In this document: positions 26,058 through 35,145 of the stretch, piece after piece
Layout: each line of letters begins with the position of its first letter
How positions within the stretch are numbered: the first letter of the stretch is position 1
From: Synechococcales cyanobacterium bin59.metabat.ball.084
GTDB lineage: Bacteria; Cyanobacteriota; Cyanobacteriia; Cyanobacteriales; Chamaesiphonaceae
NCBI GenBank assembly: GCA_013297675.1
Contig: JAAFHZ010000033.1
Coordinates: 1 to 37,111, forward strand
Reading direction: 5' to 3'
DNA length: 37,111 bases
Notes under the pieces: generated by a model
Databases searched by the model: none
Seen by the model: the letters and a program-made list of their open reading frames with translations, nothing else
What the model was told of the DNA's origin: nothing
Translations under genes and position numbers: made by a program

Positions 26058-27839
26058 TTATCCATTATCTCCAAGAATAAATTGTTCTTTGTCATTTAAT
26101 CCATATAGCTTGAATGTTGCACGGTTACAAGCCAGTAGGTCTCTTTTTATAGCTGCATCTGCAAGCTCCTCCCGGAGTATTTGTGGTACATCAATCCACT
26201 GTGGAATACGAATTCGGCGTAGATATTGAGCTTGAAACCGCAGAAAACCTCCCTGCATTTGAGTTGAATAAGTTGCGATAAAAAGTCTTGTGACGGCAGA
26301 CAACAGAACAGCCTGTAGAGATCTTAGCTCCCATTCATCACTAGTAACATAATATAAATTATGGTGTGGATAAAGTGTGCCATTTTCATAAACAATATGT
26401 GCTTCCCCTTTAATGTCTGGGATTAACAACTTTGGTGTTTTGGCGAGTGATGGTGTAATTCTATCAATTGTGCGATACCAATTTTCAGGAGATTTTTTGG
26501 CACAGTGACGATTCTTGATGACCTCTTTTCTTTCATTTAGATAACTATGAAGACGAGGATAATCACTAAGATCAACCAAACCGCCTTCATCAGCGAAAGG
26601 ATTGATTACTCCCTGGCCAAGCCACTTTACTTCTCCTGAGGCAATATCCTTAGTTGTAACCATTGCCAGTTTTCGATCGGCTTCAACGTCAAGCTGCTCA
26701 AATTTGCCAATAAATGCCTTGTCAGCACCAGTGGCTACGCCAATACCTACCTTACAACCAGTTTCTTCTAGGCTGGGAAATTGCTGTTCCAATCGTCTGA
26801 TCAGCATCATTTGATCTGCCGACTCTAGTAGCCATGGTTCTGAACCCTGGACAACCTTGGCTAGTTCTCGGACAGACTCTGCTGTTTTTGGTAATGTTTT
26901 TACTCGTAGTGATGTGGCTAATTTAGTCAATGAGGCTTGATCGATCACCGGGCGATAGGCAATTCTGGTTGCACTTGGTGTTTCGCGACTAATTACTGTA
27001 ATTGCTGGATAGGCAATGACATCAGACTGGAAAGCCGGAGTATTTACCATATCAACATAAATTTTTAGGTGGAATTGCTCGGCAACCAGGCCACGTAGCG
27101 GCCCCCCATAACGATTTTTCATCCAGCGATCGGCGCAGATAAAAGCTAAGCTGCCACCTTTGGCAAGTAGCATCAATGACCTTTCGATAAAGGGAATATA
27201 GAGATCTGCTCGATCGTATATGGTCTGATAGCGGCGGCGATATTCTATTAAAAGTGATGGAGGAATTAGCTCTTGGCGAACATAGGGCGGGTTGCCAACA
27301 ACAAAATCAAATTGTGATTCTAATGGTGCCAATAAAAAATCTGCTTGGGAAAGCCATCGATCGGCTAAATCTGTGGCTATCTTGGAGGCGATGTTTTCGC
27401 TGATGAGTAGGGCGATCACGGCTTCCCGAGTGCTGTGGAATGTTTCGCTGTGCAATTCTACAGCGCGGATGGCATTGCTTAGTTCATCGATGGTCTGGCC
27501 TGTTTTTTTTGTGGTTTTCCAGGCGGTTAACAATCTACTGACGATCGGTAATAAGAAGTCGCCTCTGCCGAATGATGGTTCCAAAATTCGTTGTTGATGC
27601 AGTGGCTGGTCTGTGGTGTATCCGGCTAGGTCAAGGATAAAATCGACGACTTCGGTGCGGGTAAAGATGGCTCCGCGAGATTCGGTGCCTATGGATGTGG
27701 ACAATTTTTCAATGGCGGTAGTGATTCCGGGGGATTGAGGAGTATCTAAATCAAAGTACTGATCGAAGCTGAGCTGCTTAGATACCAAGTTTTTTTTCTT
27801 ACCATCTTCTTTACTGTAAAGGCGTTGGCGAACTGCCAT
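26058..27839 (-). CDS. N6-adenine DNA methyltransferase (Eco57I/XhoI-type)
   Basis: 593 residues. It protects host DNA by methylating adenine, presumably in CTCGAG together with the adjacent XhoI-like enzyme. SAM motif I is [16 protein letters not shown] (85-100); catalytic motif IV is NPPYVRQE (183-190); the following [20 protein letters not shown] is motif V/VI-like. A C-terminal TaqI-like target-recognition region spans about 340-560, with [12 protein letters not shown] and [12 protein letters not shown]. It belongs with gamma-class M.PaeR7I-type enzymes. First gene of the RM operon; the ATG at 27839 has ~150 bp of non-coding DNA upstream. No damage seen. Confidence 0.93.
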   Translation of the reverse strand: MAVRQRLYSKEDGKKKNLVSKQLSFDQYFDLDTPQSPGITTAIEKLSTSIGTESRGAIFTRTEVVDFILDLAGYTTDQPLHQQRILEPSFGRGDFLLPIVSRLLTAWKTTKKTGQTIDELSNAIRAVELHSETFHSTREAVIALLISENIASKIATDLADRWLSQADFLLAPLESQFDFVVGNPPYVRQELIPPSLLIEYRRRYQTIYDRADLYIPFIERSLMLLAKGGSLAFICADRWMKNRYGGPLRGLVAEQFHLKIYVDMVNTPAFQSDVIAYPAITVISRETPSATRIAYRPVIDQASLTKLATSLRVKTLPKTAESVRELAKVVQGSEPWLLESADQMMLIRRLEQQFPSLEETGCKVGIGVATGADKAFIGKFEQLDVEADRKLAMVTTKDIASGEVKWLGQGVINPFADEGGLVDLSDYPRLHSYLNERKEVIKNRHCAKKSPENWYRTIDRITPSLAKTPKLLIPDIKGEAHIVYENGTLYPHHNLYYVTSDEWELRSLQAVLLSAVTRLFIATYSTQMQGGFLRFQAQYLRRIRIPQWIDVPQILREELADAAIKRDLLACNRATFKLYGLNDKEQFILGDNG

Positions 27840-27990
27840 AGGTTTGACTCGGTTATGACCTAAGTTATTTTACCAGTTCTCGAAGTTCGTTAATGTTGAT
27901 TGTGGTTTACCACATTCGATCTCTAGAGATAACGATTGAATTTGTCTGATTGGATTAGGGGTAAAATTCTAGATGCCATCTTCTATGATT

Positions 27991-28254
27991 TCAACCTGAA
28001 ATGTCATATTTTTGCTGCATTTCTTTCATAAAATCATCGATCGGGCGAGTTTGGCCGGAGTTTAATTCCTCAAAGCCTTGCTGAATGCCCTCAATCGTCT
28101 CTAGCTGATCTATTAGTTGGCGTAGTTTGGCAGAGTCGATCGAGCCAGGAGTAAGAAAGGTTACGAGAACTTGAGATTGATCTACAATACCTTGTGGTAG
28201 TTCGGTGAAATGAACTTGCCCATCTTGATAAATGCCTTCGATGGTTTTTAGCAT
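27991..28254 (-). CDS. Small antitoxin-like protein
   Basis: 87 residues. The first half, MLKTIEGIYQDGQVHFTELP, is the pattern of cyanobacterial proteins of antitoxin type (a beta-hairpin DNA-binding start). The second half is helical and ends DDFMKEMQQKYDI, like RelB/ParD tails that wrap a toxin. No toxin gene follows: the next minus-strand gene is the XhoI-type methyltransferase 150 bp away. An inverted repeat at 28279-28305 lies just upstream. Orphan antitoxin is the best guess. Confidence 0.6.
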   Translation of the reverse strand: MLKTIEGIYQDGQVHFTELPQGIVDQSQVLVTFLTPGSIDSAKLRQLIDQLETIEGIQQGFEELNSGQTRPIDDFMKEMQQKYDISG

Positions 28255-28278
28255 AGGTTGAGGTTGGGTTAGTGGCCA

Positions 28279-28305
28279 CCTTAATTCTATCAGATAAAAT
28301 TAAGG
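28279..28305. promoter_or_regulatory. Inverted repeat before the antitoxin-like gene
   Basis: CCTTAATT and AATTAAGG, 8-bp perfect arms with an 11-base gap, 25 bp upstream of the start codon at 28254. It is a possible autoregulation operator; AT-rich composition makes chance plausible. Confidence 0.3.
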
Positions 28306-28423
28306 GGCTAGATCTGGAGTTCTGATTGTGCAATATAAACCTCGCATTGACTTAGTTATGGCTGGATTCATTCCACCTCAATCACAAAAATTTGTATGTC
28401 AGTCTTTGCAACTTATTTTATGT

Positions 28424-29530
28424 TCACTTTGGCATATCATTGTCAGCCAATGTCTGTTCAGAATAAATATTTGCTGATGCAATAATTTTTTCTTTGTGAT
28501 CAAAAATATCATCAATGGTAACTATGGGTATTTTCTCTTCTTTCTTGTCTGATGTAAATATACTAATGTATTTTTTACCCCCATTTAAATACAGGCGAGA
28601 AATTGGTTTTCTATTATTGTCATCAAGCAATATACCAAAATATGATTGAGTGTCTCTGTAAAATACTCTGCTCAAATCGACAGTGCCTTTCAAAACAGAT
28701 TTAACTGCATAAAACCCCTCAAGCTCTTCTTGAGTAGTAATGATTTTATTTTCATCAGCATTTTCAGGAATTGCCGCAGACTCCACTTCTGTTTGATTTG
28801 AATTGGCAACGGGTACCTCAATGGATAATGCCGATTTAAGCCGATCATTTAATTTGTCATTGATAAAATGCTGAAATGCTTTAGCAATAATGGGAATGAA
28901 CTGCTCTTTGACTTGTGCTGTTATTCTTCCTGGATAAGCAGTTGCTAGTACGAATTTCACAAATTCATCTGATGGATTTACAAGTTGTTCATTAATGAGG
29001 TTCTTTATTATCTTAGTGTATTTTAACTCACTGGCAGATGATAATACATTGTCAATATTGAATGACATTTTAGTGAATTTCTTCAATTCTCCGAGGACTA
29101 TTTCATCTACATGTGCAACAGAGAACTCTAAGAATGGCTTGTTATCCATTTTATTAGGCTCATCTAAGTCGGTATAAAACTTGTAAATTATTCCATCTGT
29201 CAATACGCCTATTCTTGCCTCAGTAGCGTGAAAATATCTATGCAGTTGTGATTCATTTTGAGCATCAAGTTTGGAATCAACCATTTTGCACTCAACAAGT
29301 ATTGAGATTTTACCACCTACTGATATTGCATAATCGACCTTTTCACCTTTTTTGATACCAATATCAGCAGTGAATTCTGGGATCACTTCTTCTGGATCAA
29401 AAACATCGTAACCGAGCGAACTTATAAATGGCATTATAAAAGCTGACTTAGTAGCTTCTTCTGTTGCAATTAAATTTTTCTGTTTCGCAATTTTAGAAGC
29501 AATCTGATTTAGATGATCGATCAAATCCAT
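28424..29530 (-). CDS. COG2810-like restriction endonuclease-fold protein
   Basis: 368 residues. The N-terminal domain has the type I R-subunit N-domain pattern: a helical start, EEATKSAFIMPFISSLGYDV, FTADIGIKKGEKVDYAI (Asp) and ILVECKMVDS (E-x-K), then RYFHATEARIGVLTDGIIYK. These are the PD-(D/E)XK catalytic elements. No helicase motifs follow, so it is not a true HsdR. The C-terminal ~110 residues (GTVDLSRVFYRDTQSYFGIL, KKYISIFT) look like a separate beta domain often found with COG2810 proteins. Usually labelled type IV restriction or standalone nuclease, common in phages and islands. Substrate unknown. Monocistronic in the glgP-bracketed island. Confidence 0.8.
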   Translation of the reverse strand: MDLIDHLNQIASKIAKQKNLIATEEATKSAFIMPFISSLGYDVFDPEEVIPEFTADIGIKKGEKVDYAISVGGKISILVECKMVDSKLDAQNESQLHRYFHATEARIGVLTDGIIYKFYTDLDEPNKMDNKPFLEFSVAHVDEIVLGELKKFTKMSFNIDNVLSSASELKYTKIIKNLINEQLVNPSDEFVKFVLATAYPGRITAQVKEQFIPIIAKAFQHFINDKLNDRLKSALSIEVPVANSNQTEVESAAIPENADENKIITTQEELEGFYAVKSVLKGTVDLSRVFYRDTQSYFGILLDDNNRKPISRLYLNGGKKYISIFTSDKKEEKIPIVTIDDIFDHKEKIIASANIYSEQTLADNDMPK

Positions 29531-29674
29531 CTGTATACCTCTTGATTTTTATAAATACAATTAATTTTGTTGGAGGATGAATTCTGTAGCTTAATCTTAG
29601 TGGAGAGTTTATACTTAAGAAGATCTTAAAATATCCCATTAAATGTTTAATCATTGCATATATTGCTTCGATAG

Positions 29675-30409
29675 TTAGAGCTTTAAAACAATTTCATCAA
29701 ACCTCAATAGATAATAGCCAGTCCACTCTTTAGAGTAACTCCACCAACCATTTAATGCAAAAATGTATTCTCTTGGTAGGCTTCCTTGTGGAGATTGAAG
29801 GTCATAATTGAAAGAATCATATGGAGATAACCATCTACTTCCAACACGCCACTGAACATATTGGCCAAAAGTATTTTCACTAATTGTCTGTATGGATATG
29901 TTGTCAGATGACTTACAACCTAGCATACGCCATATTTTACTTTGAACACTAAATCCAAATCGACCATTACTATATTTCACCCAGAGTTGATCTATAACCA
30001 ATAAAGCTTGGGGTGAAATAGCCTTTGCATCATTCGATAATAACCATCCTTCCTTCTCTCGACCGGCTAATTTAAGTAAGAGCCTTTTAGTTTCATGATC
30101 AGCATCTTTTAATTTGCCCAATTCAAGAAGTTGCTCTAACTTTTCGCAATTAATAGGAATTTTGATAGGTTGCACTGGCTCAGGCTTTACTGCACTTTTA
30201 GTAACTTGAGGCTGGTAACATTTTAAAAATTCGTAGGCGGCATTGATTTTCTTAAGCTTTTCCTCAGCCTTTTTCTGTAGTTTCAGATTATCAGAAAAAC
30301 GATCTGGGTGCCAAACCTTAGCTAAATCTTTGTAAGCCTGTTTAATATCATCTTGTGATGCCCCTACTTCGATTTCAAGAATCTGATAGTGTATTTGTGG
30401 CTCTGTCAT
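29675..30409 (-). CDS. DnaJ-GUN4 fusion protein
   Basis: 244 residues. A J-domain fills 1-65 with HPD at 34-36 (KVWHPDRFSD), the motif that stimulates Hsp70 ATPase. A linker with Pro/Lys (70-85) leads to a GUN4 domain (about 88-215): EKLEQLLELGKLKDADHETK, LLVIDQLWVKYSNGRFGFSV and SKIW, then FGQYVQWRVGSRWL and SPQGSLP. GUN4 binds porphyrins and activates Mg-chelatase, but GUN4 domains also occur fused to other modules in cyanobacteria. Here the tetrapyrrole pathway is not near, and the gene follows a coiled-coil gene by 14 bp inside a defence island. It may recruit Hsp70 to a ligand-sensing system. Role is inference; the domain calls are strong. Confidence 0.85.
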   Translation of the reverse strand: MTEPQIHYQILEIEVGASQDDIKQAYKDLAKVWHPDRFSDNLKLQKKAEEKLKKINAAYEFLKCYQPQVTKSAVKPEPVQPIKIPINCEKLEQLLELGKLKDADHETKRLLLKLAGREKEGWLLSNDAKAISPQALLVIDQLWVKYSNGRFGFSVQSKIWRMLGCKSSDNISIQTISENTFGQYVQWRVGSRWLSPYDSFNYDLQSPQGSLPREYIFALNGWWSYSKEWTGYYLLRFDEIVLKL

Positions 30410-30423
30410 AATAGTTTCCTGGA

Positions 30424-30819
30424 CTACGATTTTTCAATAATAAATTTTTCAAGTTGTAGAACTGCCTGCTCAATTGCATTAATAATACCATCAATGGTAT
30501 TATTACGTTGTTCTAATGGTGCAAGCTCTTGTGCTAAAGTCCGACGATCCACATCCCGACTAATTGTTTGAACTGTGCGTACTAGCCGACCAAAGCCACC
30601 ACCTCCAATAAATTTAGAACCTTTTTGACGCACACTATTTGTGTACTCTGCCCGAATTAATTTTTGTTGTTGAGAAATTTCCCTTTTAGCTAAGGCATAT
30701 TCTCTTTTCTTCAACTTCAATTCTTTGATTGCGATTTTTGCTTCTGCCACTGACTTAGCTGAAACATTCAGATCTCCATTATTGCTGATATTCACAAAGC
30801 TATTTTGATTGGGAAGCAT
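30424..30819 (-). CDS. Coiled-coil protein upstream of DnaJ-GUN4 gene
   Basis: 131 residues from ATG 30819 (MLPNQNSFVNISNNGDLNVS); an ATG at 30825 adds two residues. The N-terminus resembles a short capping segment, then a charged helix (AKIAIKELKLKKREYALAKR and EISQQQKLIRAEYTNSVRQK), a glycine turn GGGGFGRL, and a second helix (LEQRNNTIDGIINAIEQAVL). It is probably a two-helix hairpin coiled coil. No family recognised. It is 14 bp upstream of the DnaJ-GUN4 gene on the same strand, so they are likely co-expressed and may interact. Confidence 0.6.
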   Translation of the reverse strand: MLPNQNSFVNISNNGDLNVSAKSVAEAKIAIKELKLKKREYALAKREISQQQKLIRAEYTNSVRQKGSKFIGGGGFGRLVRTVQTISRDVDRRTLAQELAPLEQRNNTIDGIINAIEQAVLQLEKFIIEKS

Positions 30820-31055
30820 ATTCAATACTCCGGACAGATTTACAACTATTTCGCTGGAACCCGCACTCCACTGTTACTGAACAGGTAAACATAATGTCTT
30901 AGGTTGAATGTACGAGTAGACAAAACTTAGTCTATATTCCATTATGCCCAACATAGTATAAGTCTTAACATTCCGTTGCATAGTTTATTGAAAGAACCTT
31001 TTTTGACAGCAAAGAATCAAATTGTTCCACACTTAAATGCAGCTTTTGCCATCAC
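30820..31055. other. Intergenic stretch at right edge of the island
   Basis: No coding frame, tRNA or integrase remnant is visible. It is AT-rich and should hold the promoter for the coiled-coil/DnaJ-GUN4 pair. The duplicated glgP leader begins at 31056, so the island boundary falls at the end of this stretch. Nothing else is recognised. Confidence 0.5.
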
Positions 31056-31479
31056 CGATCGCCCCCCAACTGCACTTACCAAAAAAGTTAAATTGTGAAG
31101 GGATTATAGAAAAAATGGCTTTTTGCGCGGATCTCAGGCAAAATAGTGCCCAGAGGATATTCATTGAGTAGAGTAGCCACCATGCAGCCAATCCGCACCT
31201 TCAACGTATCACCATCCCTCCCAGCCCAGCTAGCGCCCCTGCAAAAACTAGCCTACAACCTTTACTGGGACTGGAATATTGAGATCAAAGATCTCTTTCG
31301 TCGCCTCGATCGAGACCTCTGGGAAACCACCCGACACAACCCAGTCGCCATGATCGCCCAAGTCAGCCAAACCCGCCTGCAAGAAGCCGCCAACGACGAC
31401 GGCTTCTTGGCGCACATGGAACGCGCCACCGCCGCCCTCACCGACTACCAGCAAAGCCGCGACTGGTACAAAAAACACC
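31056..31479 (+). repeat. Downstream copy of the glgP 5'-end direct repeat
   Basis: Partner of 24851-25274. It includes the leader GTTAAATTGTGAAGGGATTA, the intact glgP start and its first ~99 codons. Coding differences from the other copy are few (for instance AMI for ATI, ATAALT for AAAALA), so both were under the same reading frame until recently. Confidence 0.93.
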
Positions 31480-33746
31480 ATGGCAACGCTAGCCCCGAAG
31501 CCAAACCCTGCTTCGCTTACTTCTGCGCCGAATTCGGCCTCGTAGACTGTCTGCCTATTTACTCTGGCGGTCTCGGCGTATTGGCCGGAGACCACCTCAA
31601 ATCCGCCAGTGACCTGGGGATTCCCTTAGTGGGGATTGGCCTGCTGTATCAGCAGGGCTACTTTGCCCAATACCTAGGAGCCGATGGCTGGCAGCAAGAA
31701 CGCTACCCCCTCAACGACTTCTACAACATGCCCTTAGCGCTAGAACGCAAGCCCGACGGCACCGAGCTACGCATCGCCGTAGAATACCCCAACCGCTTGG
31801 TTTATGCCCGAGTCTGGCGGGTGCAAGTAGGCACCGTGCCCTTATTTTTACTCGATACCAACATCGAACCCAACAGCCCCTACGACCAAGACATCACCGA
31901 TGCCTTGTATGGCGGCGACTTAGACACCCGCATTCACCAAGAAATCATGTTGGGGATCGGTGGTTTTCGAGTCTTGCAAGCTCTGGGTTATGCCCCCACC
32001 GTCTACCACATGAACGAAGGCCACTCCGGCTTCTTGATTTTAGAAAGACTGCGGGTGCTGATGCAGCAAGAAAAACTCAGCTTCCCTGAAGCCCGACAAG
32101 TGGCCATGTCCAGCCAAATTTTTACCACTCATACCCCCGTGAGCGCTGGATTTGACCTGTTCCCACCCGATAAGGCCATGTACTATGTTGGCCACTATGC
32201 CAACTCTTACGGTTTAGGCCGCGAAGAATTCTTAGGGCTGGGTCGAGAGAACACCGGCGACCTAGATTCGCCCTTTAGTATGGCCGCCTTGGCTATGAAA
32301 AACGCCAGTTTTGTAAACGGAGTCGCCCAGCTCCATGGAGCAGTCTCTCGGGAAATGTTCCAAAACATGTGGCCAGAAGTGCCCTTGTCCGAAATCCCGA
32401 TTACCGCAATCACCAACGGTGTTCACGCCCGAAGCTGCGTGGCCAAGAGCAATCAAGAATTGTTCGATCGATACCTAGGCGATGACTGGGCCGAAAAGCC
32501 CGCTGATGATCACCTCTGGCAAAAAGTCCAAACCATCCCTGATGAAGAGCTATGGCGCAACCATGAACACTGTCGATCGGAGATGGTGGTGTTTGCCCGC
32601 GATCGAATTATTAGCCATCTAAAAGAGCGAGGAGCCACTGGTGCCGAAATGCAGCATGTGCAGAATTCCCTAGACCCGGGAGTCTTCACCATTGGCTTTG
32701 CCCGGCGGTTTGCCACCTACAAACGCGCCACCTTGTTCTTACGAGACCTGGATCGGATTAAAAAGCTATTAACTGGCAACAAAGAGCGCCGGGTACAGTT
32801 TGTGATTGCTGGCAAAGCTCACCCCAAAGATATTCCTGGCAAAGAACTGATCCGCGACATCGTGCAGTTTACTCGCTCTGAAGGGATGAACTCCGTGGTC
32901 TTCGTCCCCGATTACGATATCTATGTATCGCGCCTGATGGTTTCGGGCTGTGATATTTGGCTAAACACCCCGCGTCGGCCTCGGGAAGCCTCGGGCACCA
33001 GCGGTATGAAAGCCTCCATGAACGGTCTACCCAACGTCAGCATCTTAGATGGCTGGTGGGATGAAGCCGACTATGTGCGGACTGGCTGGCCGATCGGCCA
33101 TGGCGAAATGTATGACGATGAAACTTACCAAGACAACGTAGAAGCCAATGCCTTTTATGACTTGTTGGAAAAAGAAGTTGTCCCGATGTTCTATGATCGA
33201 GATAGCGAAGGGATTCCCCGCCGCTGGGTAGCCAAAATGAAAGACTCCATTTGTCTAAATGCCCCGCGCTTTAACACTGCCCGGATGCTGAGAGATTACG
33301 CAGATCAAGGCTATGTGCCAGCCCATCAACGGCAGGCAATCATGGTGGGCAATAGTTACCAAAATGGCAAAGACTTAGCGCACTGGAAGGCGCGAATCTT
33401 TGAAAACTGGTATGAAATCAAGATTAAAAATGTTGATGCTGCGACCCCAGAGCAGTTGGGCGTGAACCAGTCGATCGAAGTAAAAGCCACTATTAATTTA
33501 GGTCAACTCCAGCCCAGCGATGTGCGAGTAGAGGTCTATCAGGGTGCGATCGATAGTCACGATGGCAAAATTATGAATGCTAAGACAGTGTTAATGAACA
33601 GCACCAAAACTACCAATGGTGAAACCTTTTATACTGGCACTATTAGCTACGAAGCCAGCGGTCTACAAGGTTTCTCGGTGAGGGTACTACCCAACCACCC
33701 TCATTTGAGTAATCCCCATGAGTTGGGTCTAATTCATTGGGCTTAG
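31182..33746 (+). CDS. glgP: Alpha-glucan (glycogen) phosphorylase
   Basis: 854 residues from ATG 31182 (MQPIRTFNVSPSLPAQLAPL). It releases glucose-1-phosphate from glycogen. The N-terminal DUF3417 domain is about 1-105, followed by the phosphorylase catalytic fold: YFCAEFGLVDCLPIYSGGLG, VYHMNEGHSGFL, FARRFATYKRATL and the PLP region SGTSGMKASMNGLPN, with the PLP-binding Lys in GMKAS. This is the GlgP subtype common in cyanobacteria rather than the shorter classical GlgP. It ends before a strong terminator (33777-33807). The first 99 codons and leader are duplicated at 24851-25274. Confidence 0.97.
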   Translation: MQPIRTFNVSPSLPAQLAPLQKLAYNLYWDWNIEIKDLFRRLDRDLWETTRHNPVAMIAQVSQTRLQEAANDDGFLAHMERATAALTDYQQSRDWYKKHHGNASPEAKPCFAYFCAEFGLVDCLPIYSGGLGVLAGDHLKSASDLGIPLVGIGLLYQQGYFAQYLGADGWQQERYPLNDFYNMPLALERKPDGTELRIAVEYPNRLVYARVWRVQVGTVPLFLLDTNIEPNSPYDQDITDALYGGDLDTRIHQEIMLGIGGFRVLQALGYAPTVYHMNEGHSGFLILERLRVLMQQEKLSFPEARQVAMSSQIFTTHTPVSAGFDLFPPDKAMYYVGHYANSYGLGREEFLGLGRENTGDLDSPFSMAALAMKNASFVNGVAQLHGAVSREMFQNMWPEVPLSEIPITAITNGVHARSCVAKSNQELFDRYLGDDWAEKPADDHLWQKVQTIPDEELWRNHEHCRSEMVVFARDRIISHLKERGATGAEMQHVQNSLDPGVFTIGFARRFATYKRATLFLRDLDRIKKLLTGNKERRVQFVIAGKAHPKDIPGKELIRDIVQFTRSEGMNSVVFVPDYDIYVSRLMVSGCDIWLNTPRRPREASGTSGMKASMNGLPNVSILDGWWDEADYVRTGWPIGHGEMYDDETYQDNVEANAFYDLLEKEVVPMFYDRDSEGIPRRWVAKMKDSICLNAPRFNTARMLRDYADQGYVPAHQRQAIMVGNSYQNGKDLAHWKARIFENWYEIKIKNVDAATPEQLGVNQSIEVKATINLGQLQPSDVRVEVYQGAIDSHDGKIMNAKTVLMNSTKTTNGETFYTGTISYEASGLQGFSVRVLPNHPHLSNPHELGLIHWA

Positions 33747-33776
33747 GTTGGGCAAAGAATCATCTAAGTTAATGCC

Positions 33777-33807
33777 ATCCCCTATATTTTTGATAGGGGA
33801 TTTTTTT
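33777..33807 (+). terminator. Rho-independent terminator of glgP
   Basis: A 9-bp stem ATCCCCTAT / ATAGGGGAT with a 7-base loop is followed by a run of T, 30 bp after the glgP stop. Best-formed terminator in the window. Confidence 0.9.
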
Positions 33808-33901
33808 GTAGAAAAACCGTAAAATAGCGTTTGACTTATGAAGATGACTATCCGAAAATCAGTTCTGAAACAACAGGTGTTGGTAACTTGAGTAGTACAA
33901 T

Positions 33902-34417
33902 ATGACAATCTCCACTGGAAAAGACCTTACTAGTGATAGCTCTGCTTGTGTCAAAAATATTCACAAAGCTTCTCAGCCAGGAAATCGATCTAAACGTAAT
34001 CGCAGTCGATCGAAGCGACGACAGATCTTTTGTCCAATGCATGGCTGTCAAATGGATAGCGTCAGCCCCAAGCATTCTATTTTTGGCGATCGAGTAGAGC
34101 ATTTACAGCAGGCCGGGTTCGATCGTGGCTTGGCCAACATACTAATGGATCAACACACCACCATCTCTATTCCCGGAGAATGGCTAGAAAAATTTTGGTG
34201 TATGGAATGCGACCAAGCCCAGTGGTATCGGGTAAAACGCTATCACCGACCAGATGGGAGCGGAGCAGCCCAGTACTTTGTGGAGTTAGCAGCTCAAGAG
34301 CTATGGCAAAGAGTAGCCGGGGTGCATGATCCGACCGGCAATCCATCAGTGAGTGAATTTACTCGTAAACAAGCCAAAGCAAAAGGGATGGTGCGAGATT
34401 TTAAATTTATTATGTGA
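33902..34417 (+). CDS. Conserved cyanobacterial protein with Cys motifs
   Basis: 171 residues. The first ~40 are Ser/Arg/Lys-rich and probably disordered (SKRNRSRSKRRQ). Two cysteine clusters, IFCPMHGCQMDS and FWCMECDQ, could bind zinc (CxxxxC and CxxC). Between them is FGDRVEHLQQAGFDRGLANI, and the C-terminus has QYFVELAAQELWQRVAGVHD and TRKQAKAKGMVRDF. I recognise it only as a cyanobacterial hypothetical protein. Possible nucleic-acid binding is inference. Between the glgP terminator and nblB, same strand. Confidence 0.7.
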   Translation: MTISTGKDLTSDSSACVKNIHKASQPGNRSKRNRSRSKRRQIFCPMHGCQMDSVSPKHSIFGDRVEHLQQAGFDRGLANILMDQHTTISIPGEWLEKFWCMECDQAQWYRVKRYHRPDGSGAAQYFVELAAQELWQRVAGVHDPTGNPSVSEFTRKQAKAKGMVRDFKFIM

Positions 34418-34491
34418 AGGTCACGGATATCAACTTGTATTGTGCAGGATTCTGGCCGTAACATAGATCTTGTTCAGTACCGCGCAGCTCC

Positions 34492-35145
34492 ATGACCATT
34501 ACACCAGAATCAGTCAGTGCATTGCTATCTTCCGAAAGCCATGGCGATCGCATTAGAGGAGTCAATCAACTCCGAGAACTAGATAAGCCGATCGCCTATG
34601 AATTAGTTCAAGCACCCATTCAAGATAGAAATACTCGGGTGCGCTACGCGGCGGTAAGCCTGATGGATACTATTGGAGATGTAGATTTGGTCAAGAGTCT
34701 GGCCATTTTACGGAATTGCTTGCAAGATGCCGAATACGATGTGAAGGCCGCAGCGGCTGATGCCCTAGGGGGCTTAAAGCTGAAGGAGTCTTTGCCAGAC
34801 CTGATTGCTCTCTATCATGAGACCGAAGAATGGTTACTAAAGCTGAGCATTGTAGCCGCATTAGGTTCTATGCAAGACCAGCGAGCAATGCCGTTATTTG
34901 CCGAATCTTTAGAATCTAGCGTAGAGCTAATCCGCATGACCACGGTGCAGGCGATCGGTGATATGAGTGACCCCGCAGGTGTAGACTTATTGGCGAAAGT
35001 AATCGCTGAACCGGATGCGCAAATTCGTTTTCGGGTGGCCGAAGCTTTAGGCAAAATTGGTGGTGGGCCAGCCCAAGAGCTGCTCAAACAAATGGCCAAT
35101 GATACTGACCCTCAAGTAGCTGAGCAAGCTCAAGCGTTTTTATGA
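34492..35145 (+). CDS. nblB: HEAT-repeat protein, NblB-like
   Basis: 217 residues made almost wholly of HEAT repeats: VNQLRELDKPIAYELVQAPI, VRYAAVSLMDTIGDVDLV, VKAAAADALGGLKLKESLPD, LLKLSIVAALGSMQDQRAMP, IRMTTVQAIGDMSDPAGVDL and FRVAEALGKIGGGPAQELL. NblB is the phycocyanin-lyase-like protein needed for phycobilisome degradation under nutrient stress, and this length and start (MTITPESVSALLSSE) fit it. Related CpcE/CpcF/PecE lyases are larger or different. Ends in an ATGA overlap with glucokinase, so the two are translationally coupled. NblB versus another HEAT protein is moderately sure. Confidence 0.75.
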   Translation: MTITPESVSALLSSESHGDRIRGVNQLRELDKPIAYELVQAPIQDRNTRVRYAAVSLMDTIGDVDLVKSLAILRNCLQDAEYDVKAAAADALGGLKLKESLPDLIALYHETEEWLLKLSIVAALGSMQDQRAMPLFAESLESSVELIRMTTVQAIGDMSDPAGVDLLAKVIAEPDAQIRFRVAEALGKIGGGPAQELLKQMANDTDPQVAEQAQAFL

